Shown: piece by piece, positions 48,241 through 60,577 of the stretch | How the letters are laid out: every line of letters begins with the position of its first letter | How positions within the stretch are numbered: the first letter of the stretch is position 1 | Source of the DNA: Paraspadella gotoi | Taxonomy: Eukaryota; Chaetognatha | Assembly (NCBI GenBank): GCA_051294375.1 | Contig: CM119264.1 | Span: 28,416,709-28,480,708 of the forward strand | Length of the DNA: 64,000 nt | Direction: 5' to 3' | Translations under genes and position numbers: made by a program | Notes under the pieces: model-generated | What the model was told of the DNA's origin: nothing | Seen by the model: only the letters and a program-made list of their open reading frames with translations | The model's database searches: none

Positions 48241-49550
48241 CTGGCTTAAATGTGGTGGACCGGTTAAAACATGCCAGTGAAAGGAGGCGGGCCGGCTCCT
48301 CTACGCCGGTCGCTCAGATGCCGGGTGCCCCAGATATGATAAGCAATCCCACCGTTGCTTAATTTTTTAAGAAATTCAAAATATACCAGAGGCAGTGGGA
48401 ATTTATCTTTTTATCCACGTCTTTATTTGAGAATAAACCTCGGACACAATCTTTCCATTTTCTTTTCCGATCCCGGAACACAAATCATTTGTCCCGTCTT
48501 TTACAAACAAAAACCTAACGATGCCTTTGCCGGCATCATTATTGCCAATGCCAGGAAATACAAGGGCCTTAATAAGAAAAACACGACCATCAGCAATAAC
48601 AATGGCAGAAACAAATCCATTTCCGCCAAGAACGATTCAAAACCTTTTTTTTTTTCTTGCGACGGTTTTTTTCCTTTTTCCTTCTTAAATCCTTTAAAGT
48701 TAAAAGCGTCTTAGATTGAAACGACTCGGGCAGCTGTGAAAATTGAATCATTTTTTGAAAAGATATTTATTTTCGTAGGCTTTATTTTTTTACTCAAAAT
48801 GTTAGTTTTTAGTTTTTTTGAAATTGATTAATTTTTTAAAAAGTTATTTACGAAGGCTTCATTTTTATACTCAAAATTTTTTAGTTTTTAGTTTTTTTTT
48901 AAATTGAAAATTTTTTTTTAAAGCTATTTATTTACGAATGCTTCATTTTCTTACTCAAAATGTTTGTTTTTATTTTTTTTTTCGGCTTAAGGATTTTCTT
49001 CCATTTCCATTTCCTTTTCTTTCCTATTTTCCCTCCTTTCTTCTCTCCTTTCTGCCTTTCTTTTTTCCATTATCCTTTATTTTTCTTTTTTTCCCTTCTA
49101 TTCCCTTCTTTCTTCCTTTCTTTATGTTTTTATTTCTATTTTCCTTTCTTATTTTTTCCCCCCCTTTCTCACAGTTATTCCCTTTTTTCTTCCTTTCTTT
49201 GTCCACATTTCTTTTTTTCCTTTTCCTTTGTATAATCATTCGCCCCTTTTCTCTCTCCATCGCGAGCGCCCACGGATCTTGATGAGACTAAAGACTAGAC
49301 AACGTAATAGCTTGGCACCGCAACGCCTTGGCACCGCAAATCAGCGACGCCCTTCAGTTGAGCGCCGCTTTAGCCTAGCCACTCCATGCTCCAGTCGGGC
49401 CCAGCAAATAGCTCCAATGCAGCACCCCACTCCAATCGGTCGCCGCAAGGCTTGGCCGTCCTTGTCCGGTCGTTCGTTGGAGTCGGCGGCTCGTAAATCA
49501 AGGGGATCATCGGACTTCGTTTCTCGTCCGCTTCTCCTCCGCTTCTGCCA
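48241..49550. other. No gene seen; pyrimidine-rich tract
   Basis: Low-complexity T/C-rich DNA at 48990-49260, preceded by three AT-rich near-repeats around 48770, 48850 and 48920. The 49260-49545 part is GC-richer, but its frames lack good splice signals. Confidence 0.35.
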
Positions 49551-49930
49551 TTAATCTTCTCCGCTTCTCCCCTTAATCTCCTCCGCTTCTCCCCTTAATC
49601 TCTTCCCTCTTCTCACCTTAATCCCCTCCGCTTCTCCCCTTAATCTCTTCCCCTTCTCACCTTAATCCCCTCCGCTTCTCCCCTTAACCTTTTCCACATT
49701 TTCCCCTTAATTTCCTCCGCTTTCTCCCTTAATTTCCTCCGCTTCTCCCCTTAATTTCCTCCGCTTCCCTCCTTAATCTCCTCCGCTTCTCCACTTAATT
49801 TCCTCCGTTTCTCCCCTTAATCTCCTCCGCTTTTCCCCTTAATCTCCTCTGCTTCTTCCCTTTATCTCCTCCGCTTCTTCCCTTTTTTACGCTTCTCCTC
49901 CCCTCTTTCTCCGCTTCTCCTCCTCCCTTC
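49551..49930 (-). repeat. 22-bp minisatellite
   Basis: About 17 units of the type TTAATCTCCTCCGCTTCTCCCC, with one- or two-base variants. Confidence 0.85.
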
Positions 49931-50026
49931 TCTTCCCGCTCCTCATCTACATAATTCCTCGTCTTGGAAAGTGGACGGGGAAAAATGCCTCGTAATAAAA
50001 ACGCAGTTGGCCCCGAGATTCTGGGA

Positions 50027-50071
50027 TCTTTGGATCTTGGATCTTGGATCTTGGATCTTGGATCTTGGATC
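50027..50071 (+). repeat. 8-bp tandem repeat GGATCTTG
   Basis: Five to six copies of TTGGATCT. Confidence 0.9.
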
Positions 50072-50406
50072 AAAATCGGCAGAGCCGGGGAATCGGGGGA
50101 ATCCAGTGTTTAACGGGAAAATGATGTGTGGGAGACGACGACGACGACGACGACGACGAAGAAGAAGAAGAAGAAGGAGGCGGCCATATTTCTTTGTCTC
50201 GATTATTTTTGGCGGGAAATAGGGAATTAGCGGCGCTTGCCAGGAGCGTAGGAAACTCGTTAGAGAGATTTTGTAATTCGTTTGAGAGTTTTAATGTTGA
50301 AAGAAAAAAGGAAAGAAAGAAAGAAGGAGAGTAAAAATAAAAAAAGAAAGAAAGAAAGAAAGAAAAGAAAGAGAGAGAGAAATAAAAGATAAACAAGGGG
50401 AGAGAA

Positions 50407-50408
50407 AA

Positions 50409-50461
<53 letters not shown>

Positions 50462-50463
50462 AA
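50407..50463 (+). repeat. (GAAA)n microsatellite
   Basis: Part of a wider A/G-rich region, 50300-50570. Confidence 0.9.
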
Positions 50464-50800
50464 TAAAGAGAGAAATAAGGAAAGCCAGACAGAACGAGGA
50501 GAAAAAAGAAAAAAAAGTCAACTTAAGAAGAAAGATCACAAAGGGAAAAAAAGGGGAGGGAAAAAAGAGAATCGGAACCAACGCGAAGCAATGCAATGGG
50601 CCAACGAGTTAAGTTGTCTGGATTAGTTTCTCGAGAGGATTAAGTCGAGTTTAACAAACATGGAATAAAACTATTGGAACGTTATACATCGCAATGTATA
50701 AATACAAGAAGATTAAACTTAAATATTAAATATAAACATCAACGTCAGTCAATGTCAACAAAATCAAAATTCAACATCAACAACATCAACAACAACTCAC

Positions 50801-51276
50801 GTTCTGAAGTAAACGTAAAGAAATGCGGCGACGACGACGACGACGACGAGGGCGATGAGACCGACGACGATTCCCGCGATCGTCGTTGGCGTCGCGTCGA
50901 CGTGGGGCGACACTGATGCGCCTGGCGGGAAGAGAAGGAAGCTTCGCTTTTTGGCTCGGGGGAAAAAAAAGAGCAATCTTTTGATTTTATCTACTGAAGC
51001 CCGTTTTCAAGAAAAAAAAAAGTGAAATAAAGCTCATTTTGTTATTTAATTTTAAAAAATTCGATTTTTTTTTTAGTCGAAAAGTCGAAAGACGAAATCA
51101 TGCTTGGATTTTAGCCAAAAAAGGCAAATCGCTTTTGGCGACAAGAAATACGTTCATAGTTGACCAGAGGAGAAAGCGAACCCATTCATTGCTCGAGAAA
51201 GCCAAACCAAAGCACAACTGGACGGAAAAGAAAAAAAAAAGAAAAGGAAATTCTAAAAATATTCGGGGGCAAAAGA

Positions 51277-51308
<32 letters not shown>

Positions 51309-53847
51309 AAAAAAGGGGAAAAAATTCTTATCCAAAAATCGGGGCAATGATTTCCATTTATTTCTTTCTCAGGGACAAACGGGGATGAAAATCCGCTCGT
51401 TTTATAAAAGGTTTTTTATTTATTTTATTTTTATTTGTTTATTTTGTGTTGAAGCCAAAAGTATAAATTGGGAAAAAGAAATTGTCTGAAGGTCGATTTA
51501 TAGAAAATATATTTATTGAAAACATATAATTTTTTATATCTATAAATTAAAAATAAAAACACTTCTTTTTTGTTATTTATGTAAGTAATCAACAGACAAT
51601 TTTTTGTATTAGATTAGTTATAATTTTTCAATTTAGAATTAAATCCGTTGAGCAGCGTAAACAAAAGCGAACTTCAGTTAATCACCGCAAATCGATCACA
51701 GAAAACAAAACAAAACAAATACTCACGAGTTGAAGACAAAACAGCGGAGTTTTAACCAAAAAAAAAAGAACCGAAATGAGAGAAAAAAAAATGTTGTGAA
51801 CTGGAAACTAAAGGGGCGTGTCAAAACTCACTGATGGTGACACGAAGACGAGACGTGACGTTTGTGAACCCGATGACGTTGAGACCTCGACAGGTGATGT
51901 TGGCGTCTTCGTCCGCCTCGACGACCGTCAACGTAGCGCCCTCTTCCGTCAGGTTGAATCGAGTATCTTTGGCGAACACCTGGCGGAAAAAAAAATCGTT
52001 TTGAGAAAACAAAAGGGCAAGGGTATTAATTCGTTGGTAACTGGTAAACTTTATTAATCAATGTTTAAATAACGTCGTATTTTGGGGGTAAATAACATAA
52101 ACTGTGAGAAACCCTTAATTGGAATTTAATGTACAAAGACAGGAGGCAACATATATATTGTTTATTGTTTAATAGAACAATGACAACTTTGTCAATATAT
52201 AATCACCGGTGAGAGTTAGTGAGTGAGAGTAAGAGAGTGGAAGAGCTAGAGTGAGCGTGAGATTGAAAAGAATCACCTGATTTCCGTTGTAGAACCACGT
52301 CAATGATGGAATCGGATTTCCCACAGGGTGACACGTGAACGTCGCGGCTGAACCGATTCTCACGGTATTGATATTCGGATAAACTGTGACTCCTTTCAAA
52401 TCTGGTAATATGAGAGGGGGGGTGGGGGGAGCGAAGTGGGCGGCGAAATTTTAAAAATAAATATTTTTTATTAAAAAAGTTTTTTGTCTTAAATTTTGTT
52501 TCCGATTAAAAAATGGTATCAGTCTGTATTTCGGGCGTGCGAAACCAAAGGCTGCTCTGTGCTCAATTGCTCATACACAAGAACACTCTCCACATTTGAC
52601 AACAACACTTTACATATTTTAAATTGACCTCTATGGTAACAGCCGGGTTGCCTGTGATGCCCATTGGGATGGGGCATCTCACTGTTGGCTTTGGGGGCTT
52701 CCGACCCTCAGTGACGCCTCCAGTCACTGGCGCGGTTACCCTAGGACGGTCTTGCTTTGCCAACGCAGAGGGAAGTCGTTAGGACTATGGATGGAACACT
52801 ACGCCTGGGATGGTGTGTACTGTGTTCCCCATCTGAGCCAATGGATTTGGCTGAAGGAAGGTGGACGTGAGGCGGTATGAATATACCACCACAGGATGTT
52901 CTCCCTCTGAGCCAATGGATTTGGCTGAAGGAAGGTGGACGTGAGGCGGTATGAATATACCACCACACCTCCACACTTCGCCACATGGCTTTCCACACTT
53001 TAAATCTTTACAGGAATTCGTCGGCAGCTGAACGCGGCAGCGGCGACAGCCGCGGCGTCTGCTTAACCAATTTTGTGGGCGTTGCCTTTTTTCACTCACA
53101 CTGAACGTCCAATCGAGTGGCGCATTGCAGCGACGATCCTTCGCCCAAAATGTTATCGTGCGTCGCTTTGCAAAAAACTTGACGCCCGTTGTCTTCGCGA
53201 TAAACCCGAATGCGAAAATGAATGAATGAGTTATGAATTGGTACTGAGAAGGAAGAAAAGGAGAGAGGAGAGAGAGAGAGAGAGAGAGAAGAAGAGAGAG
53301 AGAGAAGAAGAAGAGAGAAGAAGAGAAGAGAGAGAGATGAGAAGAGAGAGAGAGAGAGAGAGGAGAGAGGAGATTCATAAGAGATGATAATTTTGAAAAC
53401 CAAATATAAAAATCATTCTACGCTTGTTTCTCCATGCTTTGACATACTTAGCCTATACTATAATTGCTAGTGCCTTAAATTTGTCTGGAAGTTGCAACAG
53501 ACAAGAAGACGGAGGGACGAGAAGAGAGAGAAGAGAGAGGAAGGAGATGATGAGAGAGAGAGGAGGGAGAGGAGAGAGAGAGAAGAGAGAGGAGAGAAGA
53601 AAATGAGGAGAGAGAGAGAGGAGAGACGACACTATAAGATAAACAGACCGAATTACCAGAGAGATGCCGGATTCCTGATTCGTATTAGTGAATCCTTTGT
53701 TGACATTCCCCGCGTGTTCCCAATAGATGGTGGGCCAATCGTCTTTGTCGTCGCTTCCTCGACTCTGAGAAGAAAAAAAAACAAAGGAGCAATGGAATCT
53801 TTAAGTTATTAGTCAATTAAATTAATTAAAAGAAAAATCTTTTAATT

Positions 53848-53931
<84 letters not shown>

Positions 53932-54089
53932 TCAAAAATTCATTTCTTTGTCAATGAGTGAATTGTTTTTAAAAGATAAATAAATAAATAAATTTCAAAA
54001 AAAGTTTTCCAAAATCCACGAGCCTCATGAGTCCCATGAGTTTCACGACGCCCATGGGAATCGAAAGCTCAATCTCGATTTTAGATTTC

Positions 54090-54158
<69 letters not shown>

Positions 54159-56308
54159 GGAAATAACTAATATCGACGAGAGAAAAAATTTGTTAAAAAG
54201 AAAGAAAAAAAAAAGGAAAGATTTTTCTCCTTCGTCATCCATCATGACGGGAACTCAAGCCACTCGCTCTTTTTTTTTTCTTTCTTTTTCATTTTCCTTT
54301 CTTTTTTGTTCCTTCTTTTTTTTTTTGCTATTTATTTCCCCTTTTTTTCCCTTACCTTGACGCTGCAAAGGAGACTCAGGTCCTCGCCTTCCCTGATTGT
54401 TTCCTTTCCAGTGTGGGAGCAATCCGGCGGCGCTGTGGGCGAGGGAGGAGGGAGGGAGGGAGGAGGGGAAGAGAAAGGGGGGAGAGGGAGAAAGGGGAGG
54501 GTAAATTGGAAAAGGAGAAGGAGAGTAGGAGGAAGAGGAGAAGTAAAGGAAGAAGGGACAATATTAAATAAAGGAAGGGAGGGGGAGAAAAAGAGAAAAA
54601 GGAAAGGAAAAGGGTAGGAACAGAAAAGGAAAAGGGAGAGTGGAGAAAAAAGAGGAGAGAAAAAGAAAGAAAAAAGGAAATGGTCAGGAAAGAATGATAA
54701 AAAGGAAAAGGAGAAAAAAGAAAGTGAGGAAAAAAAAAACTCGAATGGAAAAAAGAAAAAAAAAAGAAAAGTAAAAAGAAAGAGAAAAGTAGAGGGAGAA
54801 AAAAGAGGAAACGAAAGGGGGAGGAAAGAAGAGAGACAGGAGGAGGAGAAGAAAATTAAAACGGTTTGACGGTGGACGATGGAACCGACGATGGAACCGA
54901 ATCGATAGAAGTTCTATTTTTAGAAACGAAAAATGTAAACCGGAAAACGAAACCGAAACAAAACTAATATTAATCATAACAACAACAATAACAATGATAT
55001 TCGGTTCTGACCGGATCTGGAATTTTGGATACGAAGAGGGAAACCGTATGGTATATTGAGCCGAAAATCCCCGTCGGCACGAAGCGGAGCCTGGACTCTT
55101 GACTCTCTGCTGCATCTCTCTCTCTTCTTCTCTCATCTCTGCTTCTCTCTTCATGCTCTCTCTCTCTCTTCTCTTTTTCAGCTAGGCTCAATAAGACTCT
55201 TCCCATGTGGCGGTCAGTTTTCTTCTTGGGTTGCGGCGGTCCGTCTCCGGGTCTTCGCCAGGTCCTGCCTCCTCATGATCCCGTGTTTTTGTTTCAGCCA
55301 AATCCAATAATGGATTGATTCTTCTCTCTGCCCAGAGACCCACGGCACCAAACTGACCAAGTGCTAATGCTCCTCTTAACTTGACAAACTAGATCTTATT
55401 ATTTTTTTTGATCAAACAAAAGGAAAAAGGAGAAAAAAGAAAGTGAAGAGGAAAAACAGAACATCTCGAATGGAAAAAAAAAGAAAAAAAAAAGAAGAAA
55501 GTAAGAAAAGAACAAGAGAAAAGTATGGAGGGAGAAAAAGAGACAACGAAGAGGCTGTGGCAGTGAAGCAAGAACGAGATACAGGAGGAGAGGAGATAGA
55601 AAGAATTAGAAACGGTTTGAACGGTGGCGAGCTGGAACCGGCCGATGGAACCGAATCGAATAGAACTTTATATTTTAGAACGAAAAATTGAAACGCGGGA
55701 AACGAAACCGAACAAAACTAATTATTTAATCATAACAGACAAACAATAATCAATGATATTAGGTTCTGACCGGATCGGGAATTTGGATACGAAGAGGAAA
55801 CCGGCATTGGTATATTGAGCCGAGAAACTTCCCGTTCGGCACGAAGCGGCCGGTTTGAGTCTGTATCTTTCTCTGCACTCTTGATCATTCATATCCCTTG
55901 ACTTCTCTTCTCTGATCTCATCTCTCTCTCTCTCTCTTCTCTCTCTCGATCTTCTTCATTCTGCTCTCTCTCTCTCTCTCTTTTCAGCTAGCTCAATAAG
56001 AGCTCTTCCCCAGTGTGCGGTCATGTTTCTTCTTGGGTTGGGGGTTCCTGGCGGTCCACGGCGTCTCTCCGGGTTCTCCGGCTGGTTTGTCGCCAGGTCC
56101 TATGCCCTCCTCATGATCCGTCGTTTTATCGTCTTCAGCCAAGATCCATCAATAGATGGAGGATTGATTCTTCTCTCTGACCAGGAGACATGGGCACCAA
56201 ATCTGACCAAGTGCTATGCTTCCTTCTTACTTCTGGACAAATCTAGTGCTGTATTATTTTTTTTTCCTCGGTTCGTACTCTCCGTCTTTTCTCTTCCTCT
56301 GCTCTTCT

Positions 56309-56362
<54 letters not shown>

Positions 56363-56539
56363 TCTCTCTCTCTCTCTCTCCTACCAAATTTAAAAAGTTA
56401 TTGCTTGTAAACTCCCATAGCACTTTGCCTCAAGCCCTCCATCATTCTTCCTCACTATGTCCTTAAAAAAATCTTTAGTCTTCTTTAAAGTATATAAATC
56501 TCCCTCACACACAATTCTCTCTCTCTCTCTCTCTCTCTA

Positions 56540-56575
<36 letters not shown>

Positions 56576-57129
56576 ATCGCTCCGCTCGCTCGCTGCGTTC
56601 GACTGCACATTATTAAACACTAAAAAAAAAGAAGCCATTGATATTCTCGACGCCAACGAAGCGCCAGCTGGTGCCATTGTTTTCACTTTGGCGTGAGCCG
56701 TCGTTTCGCGTCAACCGGGCGTCATTCAGCATCGGGTCGGCGCCGGGAAAAGGTTGGCATTAGGACGCCGGGGTGCGTTGCCATTTTAGACGGATGCCAT
56801 CGATTCGGTGCATTCATTCCAAAAATTGGAAGAATTGTGGCAATTGGTATCAATAAACCGATCGCCTCTTTGCCATTGTTGTACCAGCCATTTCTCTCCG
56901 TCGCTTGTGCCATCGATTCCCGACGCACGGTGCCATCTAAACCCGGTTGCGATAGCATATATACATTTTTTTCTCGGTTCGGTAATGAAAACCTGATTCA
57001 TTGTCGCGGTCGCATTTTCAATTGTGCCAAATGGCGGTTTTTTTCCACCAATATCCCTTTATGTCGGGATAAGTGTTGTTTGTGCGAGAGAGACGAGAGA
57101 GGAGGAGAGAGGAGAGAAGAGAGAGAGAA

Positions 57130-57193
<64 letters not shown>

Positions 57194-57580
57194 ATAATAA
57201 ACCTCCCGCAATGCAATATAAAACGTGGATGGATAGTCATCTTCCGCGACCGAACTGCCAACCCTTCTGGCTTTCATCCCCTTTTCCCCTTCCTCTCCCC
57301 ATCCACCATCCCCCCTTTACCCTTTCCCCTTCCCCCCTCCCCAACCCCCCCTTCCGCTTCACCCACCTATGACCGTCAGCGAATAGAATGGCGCCTCGTT
57401 GCTCTGCCCGACGACGCCACTTGTAGCGCCCTCCATCCTCGAGTCGCGGGACGAAGGATCTTCAAGTGTGGGCGACTCCGTCGAAGGAATCGACTTCGGC
57501 AGTGAGCGAATNNNNNNNNNNNNNNNNNNNNNNNNNTCCGGTTCGTACTCTCCGCTTCCCTCTTTCTCTCTCTCTCTTCT

Positions 57581-57633
<53 letters not shown>

Positions 57634-57782
57634 CTCTCTCTCTCTCCTACAAATTAAAAAAAAAGTTTATTGCTTAGTAAACTCCCATAGCACTTTGCCT
57701 CAAGCCTCCATCATTCTTCCTCACTATGTCTCTTAAAAAAATCTTTAGTCTTCTTTAAAGTAATATGAAATCTCCCTCACAC

Positions 57783-57833
<51 letters not shown>

Positions 57834-58781
57834 TCTTCTCTCTCTCTCTCTCTCTCTCCTACAGAAAGTTTAAAGCGAGAGGCTTGCGCCTCCGTGAGGC
57901 CGTAGGGGACGTCGTTCACGAAGAGGACGTCCGCGTTGCCTGGAGGGAAACGGGGGGTCCAAGGAGGGGGGGGGGAGGAAAGAAGTCATTTGTCAAAAGT
58001 GGTCGTTAGTTCGACGACCTTTATTAATGACTTTTTCATTGAGAATTAATGAGAAAAGAAAGAGTAGTATCAATGATGCCAAGATATAAATAATAGTAAA
58101 ATCTAATACTTATGTATACTTATTGTGTAATTTACTTAACTTCTATATTAATTTTAAAATTTTTGTATAATTAAGTCAAATATAGTAAAACAAGATCGGT
58201 TCATCTAATGTGCTGCGCCGCAGTGACTCTCTTATCTCGCGCATTGGAATTCGTCTAGCAGTCTAGCAGTCCCTTAGATTTGTGTTTTTTTCCTGTCTTA
58301 ACAATTGAGAAATCAACTAAAGGTGAGTAATGAGCATTTTTAACGTAAGTGGGACAGACCGATCGACAGACGGACCGAAAAGTGACTTATAGAGTTGCTC
58401 CGCGAGTACTCGCGGCGGAACTAACAAGTAATCTTGCAATTTTTTATATTTTAAAATTAACAATTTTCTTAGTAATGATGGAAAAATAAAACAAAACACG
58501 AGATGAAAATTGACACCGAAAACCTAAGTTGACAAACATGACTTTATCATGATTTAAAATAATTTTATTATATAGTTAAATACCGAACTTACCTCCGGAG
58601 AGTTTGAGCCAAAGGACGGCTGCGGCTGGGGCTCCGCCTCCACCGCCGCTGCTGCCGCTGCCGCTGCCTCCGCCGCCGCCTGCCGCGTATTCGTTGAATT
58701 TACAGTTGAGCGTCGTTCCTCGAGATCCTTCAGCGACGACAACAGAAAGATCGGGGACGATCGCCTCGCGGGGTTGTTGGC
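50801..58781 (-). CDS. Three-Ig single-pass membrane adhesion protein (CADM/Kirrel/nephrin-like), nine exons seen
   Basis: Exons: 58781-58593, 57939-57863, about 57500-57367 (frameshifted), 54432-54356, 53764-53657, 53243-53100, 52401-52277, 51979-51832, 50921-50801. Ig1 runs from SVVVAEGSRGTTLNCKF through VLWLKLSGG to a damaged EDGGRYK strand. Ig2 runs from ETIREGEDLSLLCSVK through PTIYWEHAG to REDNGRQVFCKATHDN. Ig3 runs from INTVRIGSAATFTCHPVG, IPSLTWFYNG to VVEADEDANITCRGLNVIG. DVQYLKGVTVYP links Ig2 and Ig3, a pattern common in CADM, nectin and Kirrel proteins. The last exon seen encodes a membrane helix (TIAGIVVGLIALVVVVVAAF) then VYFRT, and ends in phase 2. The signal-peptide exon and cytoplasmic exons are not found. 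Phases agree except between the fifth and sixth exons, where one base is missing or extra. Ig1 has a Gly/Ser-rich insertion. Role by family: cell-cell recognition at the surface. Confidence 0.8.
52833..52978 (+). repeat. 73-bp tandem duplication in an intron
   Basis: CTGAGCCAATGGATTTGGCT and the following bases to ATATACCACCACA occur twice at 73-bp spacing. The flanks (52625-52800) look like part of an interspersed element. Confidence 0.85.
53850..53933 (+). repeat. (TTTC)n microsatellite
   Basis: About 21 units, within an intron of the Ig gene. Confidence 0.95.
54093..54154 (+). repeat. (CT)n microsatellite
   Basis: Within an intron of the Ig gene. Confidence 0.95.
54702..56264 (+). repeat. 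Tandem duplication of about 0.75 kb with many indels
   Basis: 54702-55410 and 55421-56264 align end to end: an A/G-rich start, GGTTCTGACCGGATC, TTGGATACGAAGAGG, GGCACGAAGCGG, a CT tract and TTTTTCAGCTAG. Differences are mainly indels. Confidence 0.8.
56265..57360. other. Intronic or gap-edge sequence, no gene on the plus strand
   Basis: CT/GA tracts (56306-56380, 56517-56578, 57119-57193). A 270-codon plus-strand frame (56693-57505) runs through them but is antisense to an Ig exon at its end and has no domain. Confidence 0.4.
57512..57536. other. Assembly gap, 25 N
   Basis: The right flank (57537-57790) repeats 56266-56530: TTCGTACTCTCCG, ACTCCCATAGCACTTTGCCT, and so on. Contig ends overlap here too. 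Confidence 1.
57940..58592. other. Intron of the Ig gene
   Basis: AT-rich, with nothing further seen. Confidence 0.6.
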
Positions 58782-58782
58782 C

Positions 58783-58784
<2 letters not shown>

Positions 58785-58852
<68 letters not shown>
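58785..58852 (+). repeat. (GA)n microsatellite abutting a splice acceptor
   Basis: On the minus strand it reads (CT)n and runs directly into ATCAG, the acceptor of the first visible Ig exon, so it serves as the polypyrimidine tract. Confidence 0.9.
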
Positions 58853-58857
<5 letters not shown>

Positions 58858-59294
58858 CCAAGTCGCACTGTTTGGCAATCAGCGAAAATAAATTTACAGT
58901 AGGAATGAGAGGAAGAAAAGGAAGGAGAGAGGACAAAAAGTTCGGGAGGAAATGTTTGTGCAGAGGACATTGGAGTCGGGAAATGTTTGTGAATCGTCGT
59001 CGTCGCGTTGTACTCATTGAATTCACGCGCGGATGTGAGGGGTTGTGGTCGTGTAGCTTTCTTTTTTTTTGGGGGGGGAGAGCGGTGAAATGTGAAATCT
59101 TATAAGTATCAAGTCCAATTCTGATTCAACGCTCGAAACGTTTTGTATAATAAAATTTAAAAATTTGACAATGTACCGTTCATAAACTCTTCCAAGCCAT
59201 AAATACTGAATAAAAAAAAAAAAAAATACACAATGCATAATTCCGTCGAACCATAAGATAAATAAAATGAAATTTAAACAATTATCTCTCTCTC
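58853..59294. other. No gene seen
   Basis: The missing 5' exon of the Ig gene could be further right, but I see no signal peptide here. Confidence 0.35.
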
Positions 59295-59515
59295 NNNNNN
59301 NNNNNNNNNNNNNNNNNNNNNNNNNNNNNNNNNNNNNNNNNNNNNNNNNNNNNNNNNNNNNNNNNNNNNNNNNNNNNNNNNNNNNNNNNNNNNNNNNNNN
59401 NNNNNNNNNNNNATAAATTCTTCCAAGCCATAAATACTGAATAAAAATAAAAATAAAAATACACAATGCATAAATTCTCTCGAGCCATAAATAAATAAAA
59501 ATGAAATTTAAAATA
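59180..59515. repeat. Repeat flanking a 118-N gap (59295-59412)
   Basis: CTTCCAAGCCATAAATACTG and the following AT-rich bases occur on both sides of the gap (59188 and 59419). The gap is a partly resolved tandem repeat. Confidence 0.8.
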
Positions 59516-59892
59516 CAAAATACATAAATTCTCATCAACGTCATTTATGTTTTTCCGATAAAAGAAAATAAACGAAAAAAAAATTTAAAATCTGATGAGC
59601 GAACGACAAAGTCATCGGGACAAAAGGGACATTGTCATTGGGACAATAGGATATTGGGACAACCTCGGGACAATCGCTGCTCGACAATGGAATCCCCCGA
59701 TCGACTCGTCAAACGAATTCAGGCTTCCGGTTTCGCCCGACTTGTGAGACGAGTCAGATTTCATCGTCACGTGACCATTCCGTGACGCGGTTCCATTCTT
59801 TCCCCCTTCTCCCTTCACTTAAATGGGTGAATTGTGTGAATTGTAACAACATCCGGGATACGATTATCTCGTTGCGAGGGAAAAAATACGAC

Positions 59893-60125
59893 GGCGACGG
59901 AGACGACGACGAAGACGACGATGACCACGACGAAGACGATGACGACGACGAAGATGACGACGAGGATGACGACGAAGACGATGAGGACGAAGACGATGAT
60001 GGAGACGATAATGATAACCACGACGAAGACGACAACAAAGATGACGACGAAGATGACGAAGACGACGACGAATACGACAACAAAGATGACGACGAAGACG
60101 ACGACGAAGACGACGACTACGAATA
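59893..60125 (+). repeat. GAC/GAA/GAT trinucleotide array
   Basis: Encodes an almost pure Asp/Glu run on the plus strand, ending DDYE-stop. No start context, splice sites or non-repetitive partner, so I treat it as a repeat. Confidence 0.8.
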
Positions 60126-60552
60126 GGACATCTACGCTCGCGGGCCAACGTCACCGGAGGAAAAAAAAATTTCCTCACATAATGAGAACGTGACTCGGCA
60201 TAATGCCAGAGGGAGCTGGAAGAGGGAGTGGAGTAAGATGGAGGGGTCTGGAAGAGGTGGGGGTAAGAAAAGAGTGGCCGGCTCGGCGGGCCCCGGCGCG
60301 ATGCGGGCCCGGCGGGGCTAGTAGAAGCCAGGGTTGCGGAGACGGCGCCGAGAGGAAGTTGAGGGACCGGACTCTGGGAAAAGGAAGAGAGGAAATGTTG
60401 ATGGAGGAAAAGGATGGATGATGGAGAGAAAAGGAAAAGGGTGATGGAGGAGAGCCAATGATGGAGGAAAGAAAAGAAATTGGTTGATGGAGAGAAGAGA
60501 AGCCGATGGAATTATTGCGCGAGAGAAAACGAGTTTGCGTAGGATTGTGACG

Positions 60553-60577
60553 NNNNNNNNNNNNNNNNNNNNNNNNN
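60553..60577. other. Assembly gap, 25 N
   Basis: Followed by an irregular CT-rich tract (60578-60710). Confidence 1.

Noticed and set aside
48355-48714. 119-codon plus-strand frame after the tRNA-like element
   Set aside because: No homology, no splice signals, and comparably open frames on the other strand.
49228-49554. 108-codon plus-strand frame and a minus-strand candidate cytoplasmic exon
   Set aside because: The minus-strand acceptor has a purine-rich upstream tract and the peptide matches nothing; the plus frame is a shadow.
56693-57505. 270-codon plus-strand frame, the longest uninterrupted one on that strand in the right third
   Set aside because: It runs through a GA microsatellite and a CCCTTCC tract, has no domain, and its end is antisense to an Ig exon.
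59782-60126. Asp/Glu-rich 114-residue protein
   Set aside because: Nearly pure trinucleotide repeat without conserved or non-repetitive coding sequence.
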